Source: Bacteroidales bacterium UBA5287
GTDB lineage: Bacteria; Bacteroidota; Bacteroidia; Bacteroidales; Dysgonomonadaceae
Assembly (NCBI GenBank): GCA_002411345.1
Contig: DHSL01000006.1
Location: 1 to 9,463, forward strand
Direction of reading: 5' to 3'
Length of the DNA stretch: 9,463 bases
The notes below the pieces were generated by a model. It searched no databases. It was not told the DNA's origin and worked only from the letters and a program-made list of their open reading frames with translations. This document shows positions 1-6,947 of the stretch, in pieces. Position 1 is the first letter of the stretch; each line of letters starts with the position of its first letter. The position numbers were made by a program, and so were the translations under genes.

Positions 1-78
1 AATTTGAAATTTTTTAAACAAAACATCCTTACAGCTATTTTCAATGACACTTTAATATCAAATACCATATTTTATGAG

Positions 79-86
79 TAACTTGC
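79..86 (+). promoter_or_regulatory. Weak candidate -7 element upstream of the ABC exporter gene
   Basis: TAACTTGC lies 22 bp before the ATG at 109. It only partly fits the Bacteroidetes -7 consensus TAnnTTTG, and no TTTG -33 box is visible at the usual distance. The rest of positions 1-108 is AT-rich and shows no ORF or hairpin I can support. The gene could equally be transcribed from beyond the left edge. Confidence 0.22.
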
Positions 87-108
87 ACCCAGTTTTTAAA
101 AATCATTT

Positions 109-1953
109 ATGAAAAGTATTATTAAAATTCTTAAGCGCTTTTTACCCCCATACAGAAAGTTTGTCATCCTTTCTTTTATATTCAATATTCTCACAGCGTT
201 TTTAAACGTATTCTCTTTGATGACAATTATACCTATACTTCAAGTTCTTTTCAAAATCAAAGAAACTTCATACAGTTTTATACCATGGGACTCAACTGAT
301 TTTTCGTATTTTGACATATTATTGAATAATGGTTATTGGCAACTTACACAATTAATAGAGACATACGGCGGCAGTCAGACACTCATGTTCCTTTCGATCA
401 TCTTAATAATAATGACTTTGCTTAAAACAGGAACAGCCTATTTAGGGTCATACTATATTATACCGATCCGAACAGGAGTAGTAATGGATATTCGGAACAA
501 GCTCAACAATAAAATATTGACACTTCCACTTGGTTTTTTTTCAGAAGAACATAAAGGTGATATTTTAGCTCGAATATCAGGAGACGTAAATGAAGTTGAG
601 AATTCAGTAATGAGTTCAATAGACATGTTATTAAAAAACCCGATACTTGTAGTCATTTATCTTACCACTATGATCATTATAAGTTGGCAATTAACATTAT
701 TTGTTCTAGTAGTATTGCCAATAATGGGATATGTAATGGGCACTGTTGGTAAAAATCTGAAGCGATCCTCCTTTGAAGCTCAGAACAAATGGGGTGAATT
801 AATGTCGCAGATAGAAGAGACATTAAGTGGATTGCGTGTTATCAAAGCATTTAACGCAGAGAGAAAGGTATCTCAAAAATTCGAAAGCGGCAACAACACC
901 TTCAGATACATGTCGAACAAAATATTCAGGCGTCAGTCGTTAGCCCACCCCATGAGCGAATTTTTGGGAACAGTTACGATTGCCATAGTCATGTGGTTTG
1001 GAGGTTCACTTATATTAGGAGGTCACGGATTAGTCGATGCCGCCACATTCATCTATTATCTAACTATTTTTTACAGCATCATTAATCCTATAAAAGAATT
1101 TTCACGTTCCGCCTATACCGTTCAGCGCGGTTTAGCCTCTATGGATAGAATTGACAAGATCTTAAATGCCAAAAACGACATTGAAAATCCCGAGCATCCG
1201 CAAAAGATCCATTTCAATGAAAACATACAATATAAAGACGTTTGGTTTCGTTATCAACAAGAATGGATATTGAAAGGAATCAATTTAGACATCCCCAAAG
1301 GCAAGACCATTGCGCTTGTCGGTCATTCCGGTTCCGGAAAATCCACAATGGTAGATGTATTACCACGTTTTTACGATATTGAGAAAGGCGGAATTTATAT
1401 TGATGGTACAAACATTAAAGATGTAAAGTTATATGATCTGAGAAAGTTAATGGGCTATGTCAATCAAGAAGCGATCCTATTTAATGATTCCATTTACAAT
1501 AATATTACATTCGGCGTTGAGAATGCCACACCCGAAGAAGTAGAAAGAGCCGCAAAGATTGCAAACGCACATGAATTCATTATAGCAAGCGAAGAAGGAT
1601 ATCAGACAAACATAGGCGACAGAGGTGGAAAACTTTCCGGGGGTCAGCGTCAGCGCATCAGTATTGCCCGTGCCATATTAAAAGATCCCAAAATACTTAT
1701 ATTAGACGAAGCAACCTCAGCGTTAGATACGAATTCCGAAAAACTTGTTCAAGAAGCTTTAGAGAATCTGATGTTAAATAGAACTACAATTATCATTGCC
1801 CACAGGTTATCCACCATTAAAAATGCAGATGAAATTTATGTGATGCAAGATGGAAAGATTATTGAGCATGGAACACATGATGAATTATATGAACTAAAAG
1901 GTCAGTACACCCAGTTATATGATGTACAGACAAATGTATCATCATATTCATAA
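109..1953 (+). CDS. msbA: MsbA-type ABC exporter (fused permease and ATPase)
   Basis: This 614-residue protein is a half-size ABC exporter expected to work as a homodimer in the inner membrane. The N-terminal half (about residues 15-330) carries roughly six hydrophobic helices and intracellular-loop sequence such as FFSEEHKGDILARISGDV (143-160), typical of type I exporters. The C-terminal ATPase has every expected motif: Walker A GHSGSGKST (405-413), Q-loop Gln453, signature LSGGQ (509-513), Walker B ILILDE (529-534), D-loop SALD (537-540) and H-loop His565. Length and order match the MsbA/lipid exporter group, usually annotated msbA in Bacteroidetes. The substrate (lipid A core, another lipid or a drug) is inferred from family resemblance only. 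The ATG at 109 fits because the first helix follows closely. The gene stands alone here and converges on the folate cyclo-ligase gene across 283 bp. Confidence 0.9.
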   Translation: MKSIIKILKRFLPPYRKFVILSFIFNILTAFLNVFSLMTIIPILQVLFKIKETSYSFIPWDSTDFSYFDILLNNGYWQLTQLIETYGGSQTLMFLSIILIIMTLLKTGTAYLGSYYIIPIRTGVVMDIRNKLNNKILTLPLGFFSEEHKGDILARISGDVNEVENSVMSSIDMLLKNPILVVIYLTTMIIISWQLTLFVLVVLPIMGYVMGTVGKNLKRSSFEAQNKWGELMSQIEETLSGLRVIKAFNAERKVSQKFESGNNTFRYMSNKIFRRQSLAHPMSEFLGTVTIAIVMWFGGSLILGGHGLVDAATFIYYLTIFYSIINPIKEFSRSAYTVQRGLASMDRIDKILNAKNDIENPEHPQKIHFNENIQYKDVWFRYQQEWILKGINLDIPKGKTIALVGHSGSGKSTMVDVLPRFYDIEKGGIYIDGTNIKDVKLYDLRKLMGYVNQEAILFNDSIYNNITFGVENATPEEVERAAKIANAHEFIIASEEGYQTNIGDRGGKLSGGQRQRISIARAILKDPKILILDEATSALDTNSEKLVQEALENLMLNRTTIIIAHRLSTIKNADEIYVMQDGKIIEHGTHDELYELKGQYTQLYDVQTNVSSYS

Positions 1954-1967
1954 CATAAGAGCTATTG

Positions 1968-2010
1968 TGATGTTGAGTAATACGACAAAGACAGTCGTTT
2001 CTCAACATCA
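1968..2010. repeat. Long imperfect hairpin just after the exporter gene
   Basis: The 10-bp arms TGATGTTGAG (1968-1977) and CTCAACATCA (2001-2010) are perfect reverse complements. They enclose a second perfect 5-bp stem, ACGAC (1982-1986) with GTCGT (1994-1998), around loop AAAGACA. The hairpin starts 14 bp after the exporter stop, so it probably caps or stabilises that mRNA's 3' end. Neither strand has a proper T-run after it, so it is not a textbook intrinsic terminator. Confidence 0.6.
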
Positions 2011-2048
2011 TATTAATTAAAGAACTACTATTCTATTATTGCCTTATT

Positions 2049-2240
2049 TTGAGAACTCTTTGGAAGTTGAGTAAATGTTATTACAAAAGGAAACTATTCC
2101 TATGGTATTTAATTTTGAGTACACTTTGAAGGACGAGTAATAATTGTTGCAAAACAAATTACTTCCAATGTTACCATATATTGAGTAAACATTGGAAGCA
2201 AATTAGAGTTAGCGTAATAATTATTGTAGAAGTAGATTAC
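2049..2240. repeat. Degenerate tandem repeat, 66-bp period, three units
   Basis: TTGAGAAC (2049), TTGAGTAC (2115) and TTGAGTAA (2181) start exactly 66 bp apart. A second GAGTAA-type box lies 18 bp inside the first two units: TTGAGTAA at 2067 and ACGAGTAA at 2133. The first two units align over most of their length with many substitutions and no gaps. The third aligns at its start, then has about 11 extra bases before GTAATAATTATTG matches GTAATAATTGTTG of unit two. No ORF runs through the units consistently. Unit two contains a bulged hairpin, GTAAT-AA-TTGTT (2137-2148) with AACAAATTAC (2153-2162). Origin and function are unknown; it could be an old intergenic repeat or decayed sequence. Confidence 0.5.
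2162..2198 (-). terminator. Probable terminator of the nadC-to-cyclo-ligase gene cluster
   Basis: CTTCCAATGTT (2162-2172) and AACATTGGAAG (2188-2198) form a perfect 11-bp inverted repeat with a 15-nt AT-rich loop. On the minus strand the hairpin starts about 39 nt after the cyclo-ligase stop and is followed by a moderately T-rich tract, TAATTTGTTTTG. It therefore suits as the 3' end of the minus-strand operon. The T-tract is broken and the loop is large, so termination may be inefficient. It also overlaps the 66-bp repeat. Confidence 0.45.
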
Positions 2241-2800
2241 TCCATTATTATTTCATTTTGAGCGACGATCATATTCATCTTCACATCAAAATTATCATTA
2301 GGTATAGTGTCAAGCAGTTGAAAATCGAAACAAAGTCCCACTTTTGGTGCATTTATTTTAGGCAACAACATATCATAATATCCTTTTCCACGGCCGAGGC
2401 GATTCAGTTCCCTATCGAATGCGACACCCGGTACTATGACCAGATCAATCTTATCATAATCAACAAATGCATCTCCAACAGGTTCCAATATACCAAATGA
2501 AGACGATTTCTCCATTTGATGCAGACCGTTGAAGTCACGAATTTCCAATTCGCCCCCTTTTACCACAGGCAGCAAGAACCGTTTTTCCTGAAAGTATTTT
2601 TCTATAAACCGATGCGTTTGCACCTCATCATGCAAGCTATAATAGATTAAAACACATTTTGCATTAGCAAACATCTCCATGCATTCAAGCACCTCAATAA
2701 CCTCTTCCGATAACTCATCGAGTTGAGCAGGAGATAATTCACTCTTTTTCAATTTAATGTCAGCTCTGACGTCCTCTTTATTATTATAAGTTTTCTTCAT
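2237..2800 (-). CDS. 5-formyltetrahydrofolate cyclo-ligase
   Basis: The product (187 residues) is the MTHFS/YgfA family enzyme that uses ATP to convert 5-formyl-THF to 5,10-methenyl-THF in the cytoplasm, returning stored folate to one-carbon metabolism. The diagnostic motif LGRGKGYYD lies at residues 135-143, preceded by the hydrophobic strand and loop IDLVIVPGVAFD. A basic N-terminal helix holding KEDVRADIKLKKSEL is also typical, and the length is normal for the family. The frame extends upstream to a TTG at 2809, but the ATG at 2800 is the better start: it begins one base after the TGA of the upstream peptidase gene (TGA-G-ATG), an arrangement for translational coupling. It is the last gene of the minus-strand cluster. 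Confidence 0.93.
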   Translation of the reverse strand: MKKTYNNKEDVRADIKLKKSELSPAQLDELSEEVIEVLECMEMFANAKCVLIYYSLHDEVQTHRFIEKYFQEKRFLLPVVKGGELEIRDFNGLHQMEKSSSFGILEPVGDAFVDYDKIDLVIVPGVAFDRELNRLGRGKGYYDMLLPKINAPKVGLCFDFQLLDTIPNDNFDVKMNMIVAQNEIIME

Positions 2801-2801
2801 C

Positions 2802-4508
2802 TCATACAAAGTTAGAAGAAGAAAGCGAATTCATATCATTATAGAATCTAAAAAGTCGAGAATCATTAAACGCAGTAGCCCCTGAATATTGCTCACTCAA
2901 CACAGCCTGCGGAGCAGCTTTTCCTGTTTCGATCATTTCAACCGACTTTTTCATAAGTGTATCATCTTTCAATAGAACCGAGTACACCCCCTCTTCGTCG
3001 AAGAAGTTACGAATAATAAAAGCATAAAGTTGCGTTTCCAGTAATTTGCTTGATTCCTGAATATAGTATGGGCGTGGTCTCACCCCTTTGTTATCAGCAT
3101 AACTTACAAGATTATCCAACAAAGGTTGGCGCAGCAGATGTTTATAAAGTTCGAACCAAGAGTCGAATTTCTCCAATTTATCTCGGTACAAATCAGAATA
3201 CACCATTGCATAGTCCAGCACCAATCCTCTATTTACCAACACATTATAATATGAGTTGATGCCAATTGTATCCCTTGGTACAAAAATATCCGGCATGATA
3301 CCATCGCCACCATAGACCGTTCTTCCCCCATCCGTTTGAGCCGATTGAAGATTCATCGTTGTGTCCACATTTGCATAATCCCCCTGAATATAGCGATTTA
3401 TGGCCGTCATCTCATATTCATCGTAGTGACCTTTTTCGAATTTCCGTTGAATCGACCTGCCACTTGGCGTATAATATCTTGCGACCGTCAATCTCACAGC
3501 CGATCCATCAGGAAAATCACGTTGGCTTTGCACAAGTCCCTTTCCAAAAGATTTTCGTCCCATGACCAATCCCCTGTCGTGATCCTGAATAGCCCCACTA
3601 AATATTTCACTAGCCGAAGCGCTCATCTCATCGATCAGCACCACCACTTGATCCTTTTTGCAAGTCCCCGATCCATCCGCATAATTATCAACCCTTGGGA
3701 AGTCTCTTCCTTCGGCATAAACAATCAGCTGTCCCTTATCCAGGAACTCGTTGACCATTGCGATAACGATATCCAGTTTACCACCCACGTTCCCCCTTAA
3801 GTCGATCACAAACGAATCGCTGCCCAAGGCTTTCAGTTTAGAGATAGCCGAAATAAACTCATTGAAAGTAGTAGAAGCAAAAGTTTCGACCTTGATATAT
3901 CCGATCTTATCTGTAAGCATATATGAAACAGGAATACTTTTCACCGGAATGTTACCCCTTGTAACGATTATGTCAGTCAGATCCATCTGGTTCCTTCTTT
4001 TTATTCCCAGTGTCACTTCCGATCCTTTTTCGCCCCTAAGTATTTTGAGCACCTTATCATTTGTTATACCATTCCCAGCCACAATAGAATCACCCACTTT
4101 GACAATCCTATCTCCCGGTACTATGCCCACTGCTTCAGACGGTCCTCCCGGCACTATACTAGTAACCACGATAGTATCTCTGAGCACGTAAAAGCTCACC
4201 CCGATACCAGAGAATTGTCCCTCCAGTTCTTCGTTCACCCGTTTCATATCCTTTGAAGAGATATACGCCGAATGCGGGTCAAGTTCCTGTACAATTTTAG
4301 GCAAAGCATCTTCGACCAATTCATTCATATCCACTTTATCGACATATGAACTATTGATATAACTAAGCACTGCGCTCAATTTATTTTTTCCACCTTCTGC
4401 CCCTGTTTGGGTGTACATTGAGTATTTATTACCAATAAAAATACCAATTGCTATCCCCACTCCAATCCAAAGAGGCAACCAAGTTCTTGTTTTCTTTTCG
4501 CTATCCAT
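2802..4508 (-). CDS. S41 family C-terminal processing (tail-specific) peptidase
   Basis: This 568-residue protein is a membrane-anchored, periplasm-facing serine protease of the CtpA/Prc family, which trims C-termini of envelope proteins. One hydrophobic segment (about 11-27) lacks a clear signal peptidase site and probably acts as an anchor. The family motif LDPHSAYIS follows (76-84), then a PDZ domain (about 97-180). The catalytic core contains DLRGNVGG (236-243), the nucleophile region MSASASEIFSGAIQD with Ser298, and GRKSFGKG with Lys323. Ser-to-Lys spacing of 25 and Asp309 at Ser+11 match the E. coli Prc catalytic layout as I recall it. The C-terminal extension of more than 150 residues is of the kind seen in Bacteroidetes members. 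Its ATG is 11 bp after the dCMP deaminase stop, and its TGA is one base before the cyclo-ligase ATG. The protein substrate is unknown. Confidence 0.93.
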   Translation of the reverse strand: MDSEKKTRTWLPLWIGVGIAIGIFIGNKYSMYTQTGAEGGKNKLSAVLSYINSSYVDKVDMNELVEDALPKIVQELDPHSAYISSKDMKRVNEELEGQFSGIGVSFYVLRDTIVVTSIVPGGPSEAVGIVPGDRIVKVGDSIVAGNGITNDKVLKILRGEKGSEVTLGIKRRNQMDLTDIIVTRGNIPVKSIPVSYMLTDKIGYIKVETFASTTFNEFISAISKLKALGSDSFVIDLRGNVGGKLDIVIAMVNEFLDKGQLIVYAEGRDFPRVDNYADGSGTCKKDQVVVLIDEMSASASEIFSGAIQDHDRGLVMGRKSFGKGLVQSQRDFPDGSAVRLTVARYYTPSGRSIQRKFEKGHYDEYEMTAINRYIQGDYANVDTTMNLQSAQTDGGRTVYGGDGIMPDIFVPRDTIGINSYYNVLVNRGLVLDYAMVYSDLYRDKLEKFDSWFELYKHLLRQPLLDNLVSYADNKGVRPRPYYIQESSKLLETQLYAFIIRNFFDEEGVYSVLLKDDTLMKKSVEMIETGKAAPQAVLSEQYSGATAFNDSRLFRFYNDMNSLSSSNFV

Positions 4509-4519
4509 ATAATCAAATT

Positions 4520-4954
4520 CTATTGTTCCGCTATTACGGAAACAACCTCAATTTCAGCCCTTTTCAACAAATCAACCCCATCGCTTAGCCGATAAGAATC
4601 GGCAAACACCACCCTTTTTATCCCCGCCTGAATTATCAGCTTTGCACATTCGATGCATGGAGAAGACGTAACATATAAAGTAGCCCCATCACTGCTATTG
4701 TGTGAGCGAGCGACTTTAGTAATTGCATTAGCCTCAGCATGCAGCACATACGGTTTTGTTACATTCATTTCATCCTCGCAAATATTCTCAAAACCTGCCG
4801 GAGTACCATTATACCCATCAGAAATGATCATTTTATTTTTGACCAGTAAAGCCCCAACTTTTCTGCGTTGGCAATAAGAATTCTCAGCCCAAATAAATGC
4901 CATGCGCATATAACGCTTATCAAGCTGTTCTTGTTTTTTCTCTTTTTCGTTCAT
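4520..4954 (-). CDS. comEB: Deoxycytidylate (dCMP) deaminase, ComEB type
   Basis: The predicted 144-residue protein is a zinc-dependent cytidine/deoxycytidylate deaminase, converting dCMP to dUMP for thymidylate synthesis. With the ATG at 4954 as residue 1, the zinc motif HAE is at 72-74 with catalytic Glu74, and PCIEC at 99-103 supplies Cys100 and Cys103. SDGYNGTPAGFENICEDE (45-62) is a typical dCMP deaminase substrate and nucleotide region. The frame reaches back to a TTG at 4978, but ATG GAA-type MNEKEKKQ is the expected N-terminus, so I prefer 4954. The gene is 103 bp downstream of nadC and 11 bp upstream of the S41 peptidase. I see no clear promoter in the 103-bp gap, so read-through from nadC is likely. 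Confidence 0.92.
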   Translation of the reverse strand: MNEKEKKQEQLDKRYMRMAFIWAENSYCQRRKVGALLVKNKMIISDGYNGTPAGFENICEDEMNVTKPYVLHAEANAITKVARSHNSSDGATLYVTSSPCIECAKLIIQAGIKRVVFADSYRLSDGVDLLKRAEIEVVSVIAEQ

Positions 4955-5057
4955 TATAATATTTTGATAAACGAGCAACCACGAAAAGGCCTACTGTTTA
5001 TTTCACTTTTATATATAAGGGATTATTTATTTTGAAAGTCTGCGTTCTGGCTCTACC

Positions 5058-5906
5058 TTATTCAACAGCCTTTAGACTCATGTCAAGACTTTTCACAGAA
5101 TGGGTGAGCGCCCCAACAGAAATCACGTCCACTCCACATTCCGCATAACTGCGAATTGTTTTATCCGTGATACCGCCTGACGATTCCAGTTCAACCCTTC
5201 CGTTTACTAATTGAACAGCTTTTAGTGTATCCGGTACAGAAAAATTATCGAGCATTATTCTATTTACCCCCCCTACTTGTAGCGCCTCATTTAGTTCATC
5301 GAAGTTTCGAACTTCGATTTCGATCTTTAATGATTTTCCATTATCCTTAAGATATTGTTGTGCCCTTCGGATAGCGTTTTCGACCCCTCCGGCAAAATCC
5401 ACATGATTATCCTTAAGAAGAATCATATCAAACAGACCGATGCGGTGATTCTCACCCCCGCCAATTCTCACTGCCTCTTTTTCAAGCATACGCATTCCCG
5501 GTGTTGTTTTTCTTGTGTCAAGCACCCTTGTTTTTGTACCTTCGAGCAGTTTTACATACTGATTTGTTGTTGTTGCGATGCCGCTCATTCGCTGCATAAT
5601 ATTCAAAACAACGCGTTCCGTCTGTAAAAGCGACTGCACTTTTCCAGACACAATAAACGCCACATCACCCGGTTTTACGTACGTTCCATCATTAATAAAC
5701 ACCTCCATCTTAAGATCAGGATCAAATTTATTAAAGATTTTTCGTGCAATTTCTACTCCGGCGAGAATACCTTCCTCTTTAACCAAGAGCTGAGATTTTC
5801 CCATTTCTGCAGCGGGAATGCTACAAAGGGTTGTGTGGTCACCGTCACCAATATCCTCAGCGAATGCAAGATCTATAAGTCGATCTGTTAACTCTTCTAC
5901 TTTCAT
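5058..5906 (-). CDS. nadC: Nicotinate-nucleotide pyrophosphorylase (carboxylating); quinolinate phosphoribosyltransferase
   Basis: This 282-residue enzyme makes nicotinate mononucleotide from quinolinate and PRPP in de novo NAD synthesis. Family landmarks are complete: TERVVLNIMQRMSGIAT (96-112, with Glu97 and Arg98), DTRKTTPG (130-137, with Arg132 and Lys133), GGGENHRIGLFDMILLKDNH (149-168, with His154, Arg155 and Lys165) and the C-terminal phosphate-binding loop SSGGIT. The N-terminal alpha/beta-sandwich and C-terminal barrel have normal proportions. The start MKVEELTDRLIDLAFAEDIG fits family N-termini. A -7 box lies about 50 bp upstream. nadA and nadB are not in the window. Gene order suggests it may lead the four-gene minus-strand unit, although the 103-bp gap to the next gene leaves that open. 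Confidence 0.96.
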   Translation of the reverse strand: MKVEELTDRLIDLAFAEDIGDGDHTTLCSIPAAEMGKSQLLVKEEGILAGVEIARKIFNKFDPDLKMEVFINDGTYVKPGDVAFIVSGKVQSLLQTERVVLNIMQRMSGIATTTNQYVKLLEGTKTRVLDTRKTTPGMRMLEKEAVRIGGGENHRIGLFDMILLKDNHVDFAGGVENAIRRAQQYLKDNGKSLKIEIEVRNFDELNEALQVGGVNRIMLDNFSVPDTLKAVQLVNGRVELESSGGITDKTIRSYAECGVDVISVGALTHSVKSLDMSLKAVE

Positions 5907-5954
5907 ACTTAAAACGATTTGGAGTCCTTATCCATAAACTCCTGAATATGGGTA

Positions 5955-5962
5955 CAAAAGTA
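5955..5962 (-). promoter_or_regulatory. Bacteroidetes-type -7 promoter element for nadC
   Basis: The plus-strand octamer CAAAAGTA reads TACTTTTG on the minus strand, a full match to TAnnTTTG. It leaves a leader of about 40-45 nt before the nadC ATG at 5906. A -33 TTTG at the usual spacing is not evident. Confidence 0.55.
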
Positions 5963-6078
5963 CTAAATTAACTGAGATCTTTGCACATTAAATATATTTT
6001 TGTTACGTGATAACGAAATAACTTGTGGACTGGCATTATTTTCATGTTAAATATCATTAACGCCCCTTTTCCTTTTTT

Positions 6079-6130
6079 CTCAAATTTGAGTGAGAGTATA
6101 GTGAGAGGAGCGTGAGAGCATGGTAAGACC
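6079..6130. repeat. 12-bp palindrome abutting an 11-bp-phased GTGAGAG array
   Basis: CTCAAATTTGAG (6079-6090) is a perfect palindrome. Its last G begins the first of three identical GTGAGAG heptamers at 6090, 6101 and 6112. A degenerate fourth copy, GTAAGAC, sits in phase at 6123. The strict 11-bp step is about one helical turn, so all copies face the same side of the DNA. The array lies in the 267-bp gap (5907-6173) between the 3' end of the alkylation repair gene and nadC, about 130 bp upstream of the nadC -7 box. Nothing coding is seen in this gap. An operator for the nadC unit is an inference; I recognise no known regulator motif. Confidence 0.5.
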
Positions 6131-6173
6131 TGTAAGGCAGCAGTCCTAAAGTTAAATTTTGTTATGAAAACCC

Positions 6174-6845
6174 TTATTTATCCCGAAAGAGTTCAAATTC
6201 AAACATCAGACTATCGTAAATCTCTCTTTTTTCTAAATCATCTGCGTTTTTGTAGTCGCTAAATTTTTCGAGCACTTTATCGGCTAAAGACTGATTTTTT
6301 CTTCCAACACGTTTCAGAGCTTCTAATGCAGCTTTATTTAAAAAGAATGAAGAATTTTCGACGTCTAAAATTGCCTTATCAACAATCTCCTCTTTTTTCT
6401 GATCGTTCAATTTTGTTTTTTGGTTCATCAACAAACGTACAAACAGCCAATACCCAGTTGTGCGTATCTCATCATCTGCACTTTGAATCCATTTGGATAC
6501 CAACTCATCAGCATAAACGAGTTCTTGAAACAAGTTCATACACACTTGTTCTCGGATCTCCTGATTTGGAATCTCTTTTACCCACTGTTGCGCGTCCTCT
6601 AAAGTAAAATCAGAAACGGGATTCAACATAGTTGCCAAAATCTTTAGTTCCCTAACATCTTGGCGCCACAATTTTGCCGCAAGTTCTTTGTCGGGAGTAT
6701 ATTTTTTTGCCATCACCCTTAACGCAGTAATATTAACCCCAAAATTCATTCGGTAATTCAACCCTTTCTCGCGCATGCTCGTAGAAACCACTCCGTTCAT
6801 CGACAAACGCAGATCGGTACGAATTTTTTTAATCAACTCCTCCAT
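6174..6845 (-). CDS. HEAT-repeat DNA alkylation repair-like protein (AlkD superfamily)
   Basis: The 223-residue protein is almost entirely helical. Successive helix pairs resemble the HEAT-like repeats of the AlkD/AlkC DNA glycosylase superfamily, which remove bulky or cationic alkylated bases. Recognisable segments are LAAKLWRQDVRELKILATML (about 55-74), residues around 88-110 containing WVKEIPN and CMNLF, SKWIQSADDEIRTTGYWLFV (116-135) and FFLNKAALEALKRVG (167-181). The size fits the family. I cannot confirm the catalytic Trp/Asp positions of AlkD without an alignment, so enzyme activity is unproven and a non-enzymatic HEAT-repeat paralogue is possible. The gene is transcribed alone, divergently from peptidase E, with a -7 box 22 bp upstream of its ATG. 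Confidence 0.75.
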   Translation of the reverse strand: MEELIKKIRTDLRLSMNGVVSTSMREKGLNYRMNFGVNITALRVMAKKYTPDKELAAKLWRQDVRELKILATMLNPVSDFTLEDAQQWVKEIPNQEIREQVCMNLFQELVYADELVSKWIQSADDEIRTTGYWLFVRLLMNQKTKLNDQKKEEIVDKAILDVENSSFFLNKAALEALKRVGRKNQSLADKVLEKFSDYKNADDLEKREIYDSLMFEFELFRDK

Positions 6846-6866
6846 TTCTTCATATCATTAATCTTA

Positions 6867-6874
6867 CAAAGATA
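6867..6874 (-). promoter_or_regulatory. -7 promoter element for the DNA alkylation repair-like gene
   Basis: CAAAGATA reads TATCTTTG on the minus strand, an exact TAnnTTTG match. It ends 21 bp before the ATG at 6845, implying a very short leader. No convincing -33 box was found. Confidence 0.5.
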
Positions 6875-6916
6875 AATTAAAGCCCAATTCTTACCTAATC
6901 TTTCAACCAAAAGCCT

Positions 6917-6924
6917 TATTTTTG
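6917..6924 (+). promoter_or_regulatory. -7 promoter element for pepE
   Basis: TATTTTTG is an exact TAnnTTTG match that ends 23 bp before the pepE ATG. With the minus-strand box at 6867-6874 it makes the 102-bp intergenic region a compact divergent promoter pair. No canonical -33 element is seen. Confidence 0.5.
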
Positions 6925-6947
6925 TATAAACCAAAAATATTAAAAAG

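Noticed and set aside
2049..2240. CRISPR array interpretation of the 66-bp periodic repeat
   Set aside because: The repeated part is degenerate, there is no conserved 24-40 bp repeat with unique spacers, and there are no cas genes.
2258..2500. Plus-strand 80-codon ORF
   Set aside because: It is antisense to the folate cyclo-ligase gene and crosses its conserved GRGKGYYD motif, so it is a shadow frame.
3336..4191. Plus-strand ORFs of 146 and 154 codons (3336-3800 and 3751-4191)
   Set aside because: They are antisense to the S41 peptidase catalytic core, which has complete motifs and sets the coding strand.
4955..4978. Upstream TTG start for dCMP deaminase
   Set aside because: It adds eight residues not expected for the family, whereas the ATG at 4954 gives the usual MNEK N-terminus.
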